Origin: an uncultured Eubacterium sp.
Lineage (GTDB): Bacteria; Bacillota; Clostridia; Lachnospirales; Lachnospiraceae
Direction of reading: 5' to 3'
Assembly (NCBI GenBank): GCA_910589665.1
Contig: CAJUTR010000015.1
Span: 1 to 62,905 of the forward strand
Length of the DNA: 62,905 bases
Below the pieces are notes generated by a model, which saw only the letters and a program-made list of their open reading frames with translations, did no database searches and was not told where the DNA came from. The position numbers and the translations under genes are program-made. Positions 36,367 through 45,481 of the stretch are shown here, in pieces (position 1 is the first letter of the stretch; each line of letters starts with the position of its first letter).

Positions 36367-36717
36367 AAAAAAAGCCGCCTCCTTTTCGTACTTATAATAT
36401 GATAGTACGACAAGTGGTGACTGTACACTCATCCGTGTGTGTCATACCGGTTCCTACAAAAGTGCCATCCCCAGATGACATATCACATGTTTGTGATCCT
36501 CTTTTCTTACACACACATATATAGTTCGTACAGTGACTTGCCGTCAGGTTTACCGACCCCGGCATCCCGGCGCTTCTTCCACACCGGTCGGAAATTCTAT
36601 GTTCCCGCCGAAATCTCTTGACATTCGCTCCACGGAAAACCCATCAGGAATCTCATCTTCGCAGATAAGAACCGCTACGATGGCAACCTCACGCTTCTTC
36701 GCTATCATGTCACAGCA
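36367..36717 (-). promoter_or_regulatory. Long 5' leader of the S10 operon
   Basis: About 350 nt lie between the predicted transcription start (near 36717) and rpsJ. It has complementary tracts GTGTGTGT and ACACACAC, a dyad ATCAC/GTGAT, and CGTACT/AGTACG next to the rpsJ ribosome site. It contains a 52-codon open frame (36550-36708) with no ribosome site. Long leaders here are often r-protein autoregulatory targets; that role is inferred. Confidence 0.5.
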
Positions 36718-37397
36718 CTAGCCATTATACACCAGCTTCCCAGAAAATGCAAGCACTTTTTGGAAAAAGTTTTGTGCCTCCAAATTTTATCATCTACTAC
36801 CGCAAGATGATCGAGACATCTGCGATCAGAAGTATATAAAGAAACATAATATCCTACAAATCCCAGTGATACACGAGACGTTTTAGGAAAGACAACGGTA
36901 TACTTGGGTTGCGTCAGCTTGCATGAAGTTTCATTGATTACGTTTGGATCTGTAAACTCCATTGCAGTTCGCTCCCCCAGCTCACTTTGGGAAATCACCA
37001 CTTTGGCTACTTTATCCGTCTGCACCTTAAAGTATCGTTCCACTACGCGAATCGAAAAAACATGCCATTCGTTTTCCGTTCTGACATTCAATCTGTAGTC
37101 GCCCGTCTTATTTGCCCTAAATGACTGATTCCTAATTACTAATCCACTACCCGACATGTTAAACTTCACTTTCCTTTTTATCATCTTACTTCGCAGCTGT
37201 GCTGCACTGTCGGACATTCCAGCTACATTTATAAAATCCTTTATTGGATAGAAACGCCCTTTTTGAACGAAAGCAGTATGATAAAAGTACTTTGTGGACG
37301 GCTCTGCCCACATCTGTTTGAGTGCTTTTTCGGATTTTTGACTTTTTACCTTTGCCTCTGACTGACCAAACTGGCAGAGGAACAGCATCAGAGCCAA
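36705..37397 (-). pseudogene. Exported paralogue EP7, truncated at both ends
   Basis: This frame of 230 codons is closely related to EP2 (45482-46264), sharing the cores KGRFYPIKDFINVAGM, SGSGLVIRNQSFRANKTGDY and TENEWHVFSIRVVERYFKV. The first 14 or so signal-peptide residues are missing: the frame starts inside LALMLFLCQFGQSEAK with no ribosome site. After LAVVDDKIW the homology stops, and the remaining 24 codons read across the S10 promoter. The conserved C-terminal part, ending KRVW in EP2, is lost. It is a decayed member of a seven-copy family of unknown function. Confidence 0.75.
36724..36752 (-). promoter_or_regulatory. Promoter of the S10-spc operon
   Basis: On the minus strand, TTGCAT (36747-36752) and TATAAT (36724-36729) are 17 nt apart, with CCAAAAAGTGC just upstream. 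The promoter lies inside the frame of the truncated exported paralogue EP7, marking the junction between that locus and the S10 operon. Confidence 0.8.
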
Positions 37398-37452
37398 TTA
37401 TATTTTATTGGCGTTTAACAAACGCCTCAACCTGCATTTCTACAGGATGTTC

Positions 37453-37785
37453 TCATTCCATCTCATTCACAAACCACTTGATCTTTCCCGTATCACTATG
37501 CGGGCGGATACCATCCGAAAAAGCAAACGCAAAGTCCATATCCCCGACCACCGTACCCTGGATCACGTTCCTGTACAACTGCATAAACTTTTCCCTGCCA
37601 AACTCTTCATCCATCACGATAAAAAGTTCCATTTGCGACGCAGACTTTTGAACTGCCTGAAATTGATAGATGACATTTTGATAATATCCATTTACCATTT
37701 TCCATCCTTCCTCTCTGACTGGATCCTCCCCACATCACCGGTCCCGTATCTCACAAAAGGCATCACGCGGTTATGCAGGGGCAGT
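37453..37785 (-). pseudogene. AMP-ligase fragment (C-terminal part, with internal deletion)
   Basis: This matches residues from about 270 to the end of the intact ligase at 43885-45120. It starts at LHNRVMPFVRYGTGDVGRI, reads to GKW, hits a stop where 34 residues are deleted, then resumes at MVNGYYQNVIYQFQAVQ and ends KWFVNEME. Nucleotide identity to the intact copy is near complete, so the duplication is recent. Upstream it is fused to the 5' end of an EP1-type gene. Confidence 0.85.
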
Positions 37786-37866
37786 TTGTTCCGACTGGCA
37801 GAATATGAACATAAAAATAAGTGCTATACATGTTAATATGGCTTTTCTTTCTTTCAAAAAAATCCT
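37786..37866 (-). pseudogene. Fossil of the 5' end of an EP1-type gene
   Basis: These 80 nt are almost identical to the start of EP1 (47020-47103): ribosome site, start codon and the first 25 signal-peptide codons ending in QSEQT. The sequence then switches directly to the ligase fragment, which marks a deletion or recombination junction at about 37786. Confidence 0.75.
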
Positions 37867-37927
37867 CCTCGCTACTATTTTGTAAATGAGTAAACAAGCT
37901 AGCAGGTTTAATCAAATCATCCTCTTT

Positions 37928-38695
37928 TCAACAATCCCTCACATGTTCAGGAAGCTGGGAAAAAGCGTCGTTATACACAGCACTAATATAGTCAAAGCAC
38001 TCTTTCGTAGTAGAAGAATCGGCCATCCAAGTCGCGCGAGACTTCACAATTTTATGCGGACACAATACAATGCTCTCCAACGTTTGTCCATCCTCCGAAT
38101 ACAAACTAATAAAAAAGTCATCACACCCAAGAGGATTTAAAAGAGAATAATTAACATCAAATGAATATCTGGCTCTATTTATCTCGTACATGATCTTATT
38201 CATCGTATTAATATCTTCTATAAATACTTTCGTCGATTTCCACATGACATATTTCTTAAGGGATATTTTTCTAACTTCCTGAAAGTTCATCTGATAGTAT
38301 GGTTCTACAACACAAAGAGGAAATACATAAACGCTTCCATTTACTTTTACTTTTAACTGAAATGTCCCCGTTTTGACCGCCTTAAACGAATTCTTCCTTA
38401 CCGTCAATCCCTTTCCAAACAGCGTTGCCTTCTTATCCTTTTTCATATCGGAACTGATGTAACTTACATCATGACGACTGCCTGTCTTTAAAATGCTGAC
38501 AAATCGTTTTAACGAATAATATTTGCCTTTACTGATTGAGACACTGGTAAACGTAGTTTTTCTTACAAGATTTCCCTCAATCTTTTTTTCCTTGTTATAA
38601 ATTTTATTTGTTTCAGCCTTCAGTTCTAACGGCAACACAAATGCAAAGCACAAATATAGCATGATACAACTAACCTTAAATTTTCTTTTTAGCAT
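37928..38695 (-). CDS. Exported paralogue EP6
   Basis: This 255-aa protein of unknown function has a signal peptide (hydrophobic core 8-25, cleavage likely after LELKA). It shares the family blocks KGKYYSLKRFVSIL (about 50-65), GKGLTVRKNSFKAVKTGTFQL (near 90-112), a VEPYYQMNF segment and the C-terminal AVYNDAFSQLPEHVRDC, with Cys as the last residue. It is close to EP3 (41794-42549) and EP4. The fold looks all-beta followed by an alpha/beta C-terminal region. It follows a truncated peptidase gene and is probably transcribed from far upstream. Confidence 0.7.
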   Translation of the reverse strand: MLKRKFKVSCIMLYLCFAFVLPLELKAETNKIYNKEKKIEGNLVRKTTFTSVSISKGKYYSLKRFVSILKTGSRHDVSYISSDMKKDKKATLFGKGLTVRKNSFKAVKTGTFQLKVKVNGSVYVFPLCVVEPYYQMNFQEVRKISLKKYVMWKSTKVFIEDINTMNKIMYEINRARYSFDVNYSLLNPLGCDDFFISLYSEDGQTLESIVLCPHKIVKSRATWMADSSTTKECFDYISAVYNDAFSQLPEHVRDC

Positions 38696-38725
38696 ATCAC
38701 TCTAACTCCTCCCTCTTTTATTGTA

Positions 38726-39499
38726 TTATTTTTGTATATATGAATAAACAAAATACAACGTAACCATTTCATCCTGAGATGCATCATTTCCGATGTCTAT
38801 ATTTATGTAACGGTTAGAACGTTCTGTCCATCCATCTGCCACCTGAAGATATCTGCTTTGGTTTAATCCAGATGGTGGATAATTAAACTGTAAATAACCT
38901 ACAGCAAGAACCGCGTGATTTATAGGATCCCCATTTTTATCATAAGCTACATATTTATAATGATTATATGTATTATAAATAAATGGATCTCCACAATCTA
39001 TTCTCCACTTCATTTCCTTCCAATGTGTTTCTTCTTCATCATAATGGTGAGTGATCGCATCCTGCACATCTATTTCCTTAAAATAATTATCTAACGCGAT
39101 TTTTGTATCTATCATATATTTTCTTTCCCCAAGCAACGCAGTCAGTCGATCCAACGTCTGTTTCCAATCATTATTCAATAACAATGATGATTTCATACGT
39201 TTACGATCTGTATAATATTTTAACAAATTACACATCGCTGTAGGGATACATGTGCTCCCTATATCTGTCGAAACAAAATACGTATAACACCCTGTATCTG
39301 GTACAGTTTTACGCTGTACACTCGTATATCCACTTTCATATTGATAAGGAGAAGTATTGACATCACCCGCTATCGGCGGATTCGACCCTACAACTCTTCT
39401 GACTGCCGTCCACTCCTCCCGAACTTTTTCCTTCTCACTTTCTATCCCAGCCTCTTCCTTCTCTCCTTCAATGTCATCCAAAGAAAATGATATTGTCAA
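38726..39499 (-). pseudogene. Papain-like peptidase Pep3, N-terminally truncated
   Basis: This corresponds to residues from about 177 to the end of intact Pep2 and keeps the whole catalytic domain: Cys in STCIPTAMCNLL, His in NHAVLAVGYL and VADGW. The signal peptide and propeptide are gone, because the frame begins SLDDIEGEKEE right at a junction with an AMP-ligase fragment. The peptide could not be exported in the normal way. Differences from Pep2 are few (for example LGERKYMID for LQDKNMRCT), showing a recent duplication. Confidence 0.8.
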
Positions 39500-39984
39500 T
39501 TTGCCAGCGTCGTATTAAATTGGCAGAGGCTGTCCCGCGCATGGATGCCCGCCGCTTTCCATCGGTCTACCCACAAGGGCAGAAGCGCATGAAGCATGTC
39601 CTCTTTGTTCCAGTACACATCCAAAAAAGTTCCCGTGCTCCCGGAAGTATGGGTATGGATCAGCCGTTCCAGCGCCACGTCTGCCACAAATTCTTCCGAA
39701 ACAAGATCATCCGCATGTTCTACGATCTGGTTTTTTTCTATGACTGGAAGCCTGTCCCATTCGGACCGGTCTGCCAGTTCCTGCCAGACAGTCCCCATCT
39801 TCCGCAGTCTATCACGATAAAGCGGAACATTGTGATACGCGTATTCAGCCATGTTCCAGCGCTTGTTCACTGAGCGGTCATTCAATGCGATCCCCCCTCT
39901 ATCATGCCCATCATATAGTCGGCCATTTCCCCCACCGTGTTCATATGGTTCGATAAATCTGAAATATCCAGAAAACGAATTCAT
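39496..39984 (-). pseudogene. Chimeric remnant: ACP fragment fused to ligase N-terminus
   Basis: The first 30 codons read an internally deleted acyl-carrier gene out of frame; the true ACP codons for MNTVGEMADYMMGM are visible in another frame at about 39895-39940. The rest is the ligase N-terminus, NDRSVNKRWNMAEY through HTHTSGSTGT to TTLAN (residue 129 of the intact copy), where the sequence jumps into the peptidase gene. Relative to the intact cassette, about 2 kb are deleted at 39496 and part of the ACP is deleted near 39970. Confidence 0.8.
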
Positions 39985-40007
39985 CTCGTATTGTTCCTAT
40001 TCATTGT

Positions 40008-40769
40008 TTACCATACCCGTTTTGGAACAAGTGCCAATGCGTCTTTATACACATTATCTATCTGATCAAAGCACTCACTGGCAAAATCCGAATCAGACAT
40101 CCACATAGCACCGTACTCACTAATTGTGTTACTAGTTATTGAAAAATGCTGTATCAAGTGATCGCTTGTATCATACAGAGCCACATAATATCCCCCAAAA
40201 CCTGCGCGTTTTTTCAGGGTTTTGGTAAAATCAAACGCATATTTCGTTTGCATCAGTTTACTTTTAATCCCATTAACCTTGTTTGGGTCTGTAACTTCCA
40301 TCATAGTTGTCTTTCCCAACGTTTTTTGTGATAACAATATTTTCGAAACTCTGTCTAACTGCATTTGATAAAAAGGCTCCACTACGCGTAGTGAGAATAC
40401 ATGAAATTTATTTTCTGTCTTGATTTTGAGTTTATATTCTCCTGCTTTTTTTGCCATAAACTTATTCTTTCTAATTTTTAACCCCTTACCAGAGCAAGCA
40501 ACATTGCCATTATTTTTTATTTGAATCAAAAGCTCTTCGGCACTTTTATATTTTGTTCTGTATACCCTCAAAAAATCCTGAAGGGTATAGTACTGCCCTT
40601 TTCGAATCGCAATTAACTCATAAGTATACCTGTCTTTCACCAGCCATTCCTGTCTGAGCGGTTTTTCATACTTCTTGATTTTTGCATTTATTTTCACGTC
40701 TTCTGACGGACAAACCAATAATAACATTGTTACTATTACACAACCTAAAATCACCAATCTTTGTTTCAT
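40008..40769 (-). CDS. Exported paralogue EP5
   Basis: This 253-aa protein has a signal peptide (MKQRLVILGCVIVTMLLLVCPSE). Family blocks are KGQYYTLQDFLRVY, SGKGLKIRKNKFMAKKAGEY, NKFHVFSLRVVEPFYQM and the C-terminal ECFDQIDNVYKDALALVPKRVW. It ends in the KRVW type, like EP1 and EP2, but has GYYVALY features of the others. I start it at the ATG at 40769; the longest frame begins in the fossil peptidase tail just upstream. The ribosome site (GAGAG) is weak. Function unknown. Confidence 0.7.
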   Translation of the reverse strand: MKQRLVILGCVIVTMLLLVCPSEDVKINAKIKKYEKPLRQEWLVKDRYTYELIAIRKGQYYTLQDFLRVYRTKYKSAEELLIQIKNNGNVACSGKGLKIRKNKFMAKKAGEYKLKIKTENKFHVFSLRVVEPFYQMQLDRVSKILLSQKTLGKTTMMEVTDPNKVNGIKSKLMQTKYAFDFTKTLKKRAGFGGYYVALYDTSDHLIQHFSITSNTISEYGAMWMSDSDFASECFDQIDNVYKDALALVPKRVW

Positions 40770-40785
40770 ATCATCACACTCTCTT

Positions 40786-40920
40786 TCATTTTTGTATATA
40801 GGAATATACAAAATATAATGTAATCATCTCATCGCCTGACGCATCATTTCCCACATGAACATTAATATATCTGTCTGTGTGGTCCGTCCATCCATCTGCG
40901 ACCTGTAGGTATCTACTTGT
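40786..40920 (-). pseudogene. Fossil of a peptidase C-terminus
   Basis: About 44 in-frame codons (SRYLQVADGWTD through YFVYSYIQK and a stop) match the last residues of Pep2 but are more diverged than Pep3. They lie between EP4 and EP5 and are a trace of a fourth peptidase copy. Confidence 0.75.
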
Positions 40921-40935
40921 CTTTACATCCTCTTC

Positions 40936-41700
40936 TCAACAATCCCTCACATGTTCAGGAAGCTGGGAAAAAACTTCATTATATACAGAATTCATGTAAT
41001 CAAAGCACTCTGCCGTAGCAGAACGATCAGCTGTCCAATACGCACGACTCTTTATGATCATGTCTGTACACAACCCGATATACTCCAATAATCTCCCATC
41101 CTCTGAATATAACCCCACCCAATATCCATCAAATCCAGAAATAATAGTAACTGAATATTCAACATCAAAGGAATATCTAGCGCGATTTATCTCTTCCATG
41201 ATCCTTTTGATCGTATCCGTTTTTTCTATAAAAACTGTCGTCGATTTCCCCATGACTGGTTTCGTAAGGGAAATTTTACTGACATCATGAAAGTTCATTT
41301 GATAGTATGGTTCTACAACACGAAGAGGAAATACATATGAGCTTCCATTAATTTTTATATTTAACTGAGCTGCCCCCGTTTTGACCGCTTTAAATGAATT
41401 TTTCCTGATCGTTAACCCCTTTCCTGACAATACTGCTTTCTTATCCTCTTTCATATCTGATCTGACGCAGCTTACATCATGGTGTTTACTATACTTTAAA
41501 ATGCTGACAAAACGTTTCAATGAATAGTATTTCCCTTTACTGATGGAGACGCTGGAAAATGCAATTTTTCTTACAAATGTTCCATCAATCTTTTTTTCCA
41601 TGTATTTAATATTATTTTTAGCCTTTAATTCTATAGGGATCACAAAGCATAAACATAAATATAACAACATACAACTGACTATATATTTTCTTTTTAGCAT
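40936..41700 (-). CDS. Exported paralogue EP4
   Basis: This 254-aa protein has a signal peptide (SCMLLYLCLCFVIPIELKA). It shares KGKYYSLKRFVSILKYSKHHD, SGKGLTIRKNSFKAVKTGAAQL, VEPYYQMNFHDVSKISL and the C-terminal VYNEVFSQLPEHVRDC with EP3 and EP6. The final residue is Cys. It is intact and has a normal start. Function unknown; extracellular location is predicted from the signal peptide. Confidence 0.7.
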   Translation of the reverse strand: MLKRKYIVSCMLLYLCLCFVIPIELKAKNNIKYMEKKIDGTFVRKIAFSSVSISKGKYYSLKRFVSILKYSKHHDVSCVRSDMKEDKKAVLSGKGLTIRKNSFKAVKTGAAQLNIKINGSSYVFPLRVVEPYYQMNFHDVSKISLTKPVMGKSTTVFIEKTDTIKRIMEEINRARYSFDVEYSVTIISGFDGYWVGLYSEDGRLLEYIGLCTDMIIKSRAYWTADRSATAECFDYMNSVYNEVFSQLPEHVRDC

Positions 41701-41724
41701 ATCACACTCACTCCATTCACAGGT

Positions 41725-41793
41725 ACACTAAAATATTTTTCAACGGATTTTACTCGAAACAAATGGACGAAACCCTCAACATAACTTTTAACC
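41725..41793 (-). pseudogene. Fossil of an EP1-type gene interior
   Basis: About 23 codons (VEVKSYVEGFVHLFRVKSVEKYF) resemble the EP1 segment LEVKVKDSFHLFRVKAVDKYF. They sit between EP3 and EP4 with no start or stop of their own. Confidence 0.6.
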
Positions 41794-42549
41794 TCAACAA
41801 TCCCTCACATGTTCAGGAAGCTGGGAAAAAGCGTCGTTATATACAGCACTAATATAGTCAAAGCACTCTTTCGTAGTAGAAGGATCCGCCCCCCAAGACG
41901 CTCGATACTCCATGATTTTATGCGGACACAATACAATACTCTCCAACGTTCGTCCATCTTCCGAATACAAACTAATAAAAAAGTCATCACATGCAGCATG
42001 ATTATGAAGTGAGCATTCGACATCAAAAGAATATCTGGCTCTATTTATCTCATCTGTGATCTTACTGATCGTATTGGTATCTTTTATGAATATCTTCGTC
42101 GATTTCCACATAACATATTTCTTAATGGAAATTTGACCTACATCTTGAAAGTCCATCTGATAGTACGGTTCTACAACACGAAGAGGAATCACATAAGAAC
42201 TTCCGTTTACTTTTATTTTCAACTGAAATGTCCCCGTTTTGACCGCCTTAAAAGAATTCTTCCTTACCGTCAATCCCTTTCCTGAAAGTATTGCTTTCGT
42301 ATCCTTCTTCATATCGGAACTGATGTCACTTACGTCATGACGACTGCTATTCTTTAAAAAACCGATAAAACGTTTTAGCGAATAATATTTCCCTTTACTG
42401 ATCGAGACACTGGTAAATGTAGTTTTTCTTACAAGATTTCCCTCAATCTTTTTTTCCTTGTTATTTTCAGCCTTCAGTTCTAACGGCAACACAAATGCAA
42501 AGCACAAATATAACATGATACCACTAACCATATATTTTCTTTTTAGCAT
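41794..42549 (-). CDS. Exported paralogue EP3
   Basis: This 251-aa protein is nearly a twin of EP6: signal peptide SGIMLYLCFAFVLPLELKA, KGKYYSLKRFIGFL, SGKGLTVRKNSFKAVKTGTF, VEPYYQMDFQDVGQIS, and the C-terminal AVYNDAFSQLPEHVRDC ending in Cys. It lies 32 nt after the intact peptidase gene, so the order peptidase then Cys-ending paralogue is the same as Pep3-EP6. Function unknown. Confidence 0.7.
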   Translation of the reverse strand: MLKRKYMVSGIMLYLCFAFVLPLELKAENNKEKKIEGNLVRKTTFTSVSISKGKYYSLKRFIGFLKNSSRHDVSDISSDMKKDTKAILSGKGLTVRKNSFKAVKTGTFQLKIKVNGSSYVIPLRVVEPYYQMDFQDVGQISIKKYVMWKSTKIFIKDTNTISKITDEINRARYSFDVECSLHNHAACDDFFISLYSEDGRTLESIVLCPHKIMEYRASWGADPSTTKECFDYISAVYNDAFSQLPEHVRDC

Positions 42550-42580
42550 ATCACTCTAACTCCTTCCCACTTTTATTGTA

Positions 42581-43864
42581 TTATTTTTGTATATATGAAT
42601 AAACAAAATACAACGTAACCATTTCATCCTGAGATGCATCATTTCCGATGTCTATATTTATGTAACGGTTAGAATGTTCTGTCCATCCATCTGCCACCTG
42701 AAGATATCTGCTTTGGTTTAATCCAGACGGCGGATAGTTAAACTGTAGATACCCCACAGCAAGAACCGCGTGATTTATAGGGTTTCCATATTCGTCATAG
42801 TCTATATATTTATAGTGATTGTATGTATTATAAATGAATGGATCTCCACAATCTATTCTCCGCTTCATTTCCTTCCAATGTGCTTCATCTTCATCATAGT
42901 GGTGAGTGATCGCATCCTGCACATCTATTTCTTTAAAATAATTATCCAATGCGATTTTTGTACATCTCATATTTTTATCCTGAAGCAACCCAGTCAGTCG
43001 ATCCAACGTCTGCTTCCAATCATTATTCAATAACAATGATGATTTCATACGTTTACGATCTGTATAATATTTTAACAAATTACACATCGCTGTAGGGATA
43101 CATGTGCTCCCTATATCTGTCGAAACAAAATACGTATAACACCCTGTATCTGGTACAGTTTTACGCTGTACACTCGTATATCCACTTTCATATTGATAAG
43201 GAGAAGTATTGACATCACCCGCTATCGGCGGATTCGACCCTACAACTCTTCTGACTGCCGTCCACTCCTCCCGAACTTTTTCCTTCTCACTTTCTATCCC
43301 AGCCTCTTCCTTCTCTCCTTCAATGTCATCCAAAGAAAAATACTCGTCATCCGTTTCAATATTCACTGCCTCTTTTGTCTCTTTATCTACCTTATAATAA
43401 CCTATGCCCCCATCATATAAAAGATACTCGTCACTCTGGAGTCCTTCATCAAGAAACCTTCCCGATGTCCGGAACTCTATGATCGGCGGTTTCTCCTCTA
43501 CTGCTCCTACGACAACATACCCCGCATCTTTTGTCCCATTTTTCAGTTCAACCGCATACGCGCATATTTCTTTCTTCTCATTGTACAGATTGTACACTTT
43601 TCTGATCTTTGTGCCTTCTTTCCAATCCGTTTCCTGCTTTTTGATTGTTTCATCCACCTGGAATTCTGCGATATCTTTTGCTTCCTCTTTGTTGATATCC
43701 GGCTCTTCTGGCACAGCTTGTCTCTGGGAATCCTTTGTTCCTTGGCTTGTCCCCGGCACTTCCTGTTCTGCCGCATAAGTATCTACTTCAAAATCCTGCA
43801 AACTGAAGCTAAACATTGCCACCGCTATAACAATACACAACAACCTCTTTCCTACTACTTTCAT
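42581..43864 (-). CDS. Secreted papain-like cysteine peptidase Pep2 (intact copy)
   Basis: This 427-aa preproenzyme has a signal peptide (1-32, cleavage near TYAAE). The propeptide-like domain (about 55-170) has the KVYNLYNEKKEICAYAVEL and GYVVVGAVEE blocks seen in C10/C47-type pro-regions. An acidic linker follows (176-200), then a catalytic domain with Cys255 in STCIPTAMCNLL, His365 in NHAVLAVGYL and a third site Asp392 in VADGW. Its closest general resemblance is to streptopain/staphopain or C39-like folds. The start 43864 has AAGGA at 8 nt; the longer frame overlaps the ligase stop. No ABC transporter is nearby, so it is not a bacteriocin-leader peptidase. Confidence 0.75.
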   Translation of the reverse strand: MKVVGKRLLCIVIAVAMFSFSLQDFEVDTYAAEQEVPGTSQGTKDSQRQAVPEEPDINKEEAKDIAEFQVDETIKKQETDWKEGTKIRKVYNLYNEKKEICAYAVELKNGTKDAGYVVVGAVEEKPPIIEFRTSGRFLDEGLQSDEYLLYDGGIGYYKVDKETKEAVNIETDDEYFSLDDIEGEKEEAGIESEKEKVREEWTAVRRVVGSNPPIAGDVNTSPYQYESGYTSVQRKTVPDTGCYTYFVSTDIGSTCIPTAMCNLLKYYTDRKRMKSSLLLNNDWKQTLDRLTGLLQDKNMRCTKIALDNYFKEIDVQDAITHHYDEDEAHWKEMKRRIDCGDPFIYNTYNHYKYIDYDEYGNPINHAVLAVGYLQFNYPPSGLNQSRYLQVADGWTEHSNRYINIDIGNDASQDEMVTLYFVYSYIQK

Positions 43865-43884
43865 ATTCATCATCCTTTCTTTTC

Positions 43885-45120
43885 TCATTCCATCTCATTT
43901 ACAAACCACTTGATCTTTCCCGTATCACTATGCGGGCGGATACCAGCCGTAAAAGTAAACGCAAAGTCCATATCCCCAACCACCGTATCCTGGATCACGT
44001 TCCTGTACAACTGCATAAACTTTTCCCTGCCAAACTCCTCATCCATCACGATATTAAGTTCCATTTGCGACGCAGACTTTTGAACTGCCTGAAATTGATA
44101 GATGACATTTTGATAATATCCATTTACCATTTCCACCGGCTTCAATAACACATCCGCAGGAATGCTCTCACCATCTTCCAATCGTATCCTGTCATTCTTT
44201 CTCGCCTTTTCCAGCACGAGATAGCGCTGCCATTTTCCATCCTTCCTCTCTGACCGGATCCTCCCCACATCACCGGTCCCGTATCTCACAAAAGGCATCA
44301 CGCGGTTATGCAGGGAGGTCACATAGATATTCCCGCTATTCCCCTCACCGACTTCCTTTCCTTCGTCGTCCAGCACTTCCACATACGTTGTCTGGTCATA
44401 TAACCGATACCGCCCTCCCTCTTCGTATCCAATACTCTGAACCTCCATCGTGCCATAGTGCATGTTCACGACACAGTCCCACGAAGATTCCAGTTCGGCT
44501 CTCAACCCTTCCCATGCCATCTCCCCCGTCAATTCCACATAACGCACGGATTCGAATGCCGGCAGATCCATCTTCCGAGCCTGTTCCATAAGGAAAAATG
44601 CCATCGCCGGATGCAGGATCATCCATTCCGGCTCAAATTCCCGGATTCTCCGATATGTATCTTCCAAATACAGTGGAGACAGCCGGTCTTTCGACACGAT
44701 CATCGTATTTCCGTTGATTTCAAAAACCTTGTCATTTGCCAGCGTCGTATTAAATTGACAGAGGCGGTCCCGCGCATGAATGCCCGCCGCCTTCCATCGG
44801 TCTACCCACAAGGGCAGAAGCGCATGAAGCATGTCCTCTTTGTTCCAGTACACATCCAAAAAAGTTCCCGTGCTCCCGGAAGTATGGGTATGGATCAGCC
44901 GTTCCAGCGCCACGTCTGCCACAAATTCTTCCGAAACAAGATCATCCGCATGTTCTACGATCTGGTTTTTTTCTATGACTGGAAGCCTGTCCCATTCGGA
45001 CCGGTCTGCCAGTTCCTGCCAGACAGTCCCCATCTTCCGCAGTCTATCACGATAAAGCGGAACATTGTGATACGCGTATTCAGCCATGTTCCAGCGCTTG
45101 TTCACTGAGCGGTCATTCAA
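43885..45120 (-). CDS. PaaK/CapK-like AMP-forming acyl-adenylate ligase (intact copy)
   Basis: This 411-aa enzyme should activate a carboxylic acid as its adenylate and load it onto the adjacent carrier protein. It has the P-loop HTSGSTGT (79-86), YGTMEVQ (222-228), the RYGTGD hinge-side motif (279-284) and a C-terminal subdomain ending DTGKIKWFVNEME. It is slightly shorter than typical phenylacetate-CoA ligases. The start is TTG (45120) behind GAGGGGGG and overlaps the ACP stop by 4 nt. The substrate cannot be read from the sequence. Two truncated copies lie downstream. Confidence 0.8.
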   Translation of the reverse strand: MNDRSVNKRWNMAEYAYHNVPLYRDRLRKMGTVWQELADRSEWDRLPVIEKNQIVEHADDLVSEEFVADVALERLIHTHTSGSTGTFLDVYWNKEDMLHALLPLWVDRWKAAGIHARDRLCQFNTTLANDKVFEINGNTMIVSKDRLSPLYLEDTYRRIREFEPEWMILHPAMAFFLMEQARKMDLPAFESVRYVELTGEMAWEGLRAELESSWDCVVNMHYGTMEVQSIGYEEGGRYRLYDQTTYVEVLDDEGKEVGEGNSGNIYVTSLHNRVMPFVRYGTGDVGRIRSERKDGKWQRYLVLEKARKNDRIRLEDGESIPADVLLKPVEMVNGYYQNVIYQFQAVQKSASQMELNIVMDEEFGREKFMQLYRNVIQDTVVGDMDFAFTFTAGIRPHSDTGKIKWFVNEME

Positions 45121-45362
45121 TGCGATCCCCCCTCTATCATGCCCATCATATAGTCGGCCATTTCCCCCACCGTGTTCATATGGTTCGATAATTCTGAAAA
45201 ATCCTGAAAATCAATGCCATACTCATCCTCAATCCGAATCACAAAATCAAGGATCATGACCGAATCCATCTCGTATGTTTTGACCGGGTCGGCATCCGCA
45301 TCCGGCAGACTGCCATCCAGTCCAATACTCTCTGCCAATAAAATCATTATTTTTTCTCTCAT
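45117..45362 (-). CDS. Acyl carrier protein
   Basis: This 81-aa carrier has the phosphopantetheine site Ser34 in EMDSVMIL and the helix-3 segment FSELSNHMNTVGEMADYM. The start at 45362 has AGGA 8 nt upstream and gives the usual carrier length; an earlier in-frame ATG at 45413 would add 17 residues. It overlaps the ligase start by 4 nt, a strong sign that the two work together. No synthase or NRPS module is in the window. A 4'-phosphopantetheinyl transferase must act in trans. Confidence 0.88.
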   Translation of the reverse strand: MREKIMILLAESIGLDGSLPDADADPVKTYEMDSVMILDFVIRIEDEYGIDFQDFSELSNHMNTVGEMADYMMGMIEGGSH

Positions 45363-45481
45363 CACTAAAATCCTATCATTTTTCTTTTCGTTCCCCATAA
45401 CTAGATCATCCATAACGCCGCGGATCCCTCACTTCCTGGTCCGGTTCTCGTTCCTCATGCGTCTTTGTTTCTATACATCGT

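Noticed and set aside
36550..36708. 52-codon minus-strand frame in the S10 leader
   Set aside because: No ribosome site, starts about 9 nt after the predicted transcription start, and lies in a structured leader. It could be real but there is no supporting signal.
42581..43864. C39 bacteriocin-leader peptidase of an ABC exporter
   Set aside because: The peptidase has its own signal peptide and propeptide, is not fused to or near an ABC transporter, and no double-glycine leader peptide was seen.
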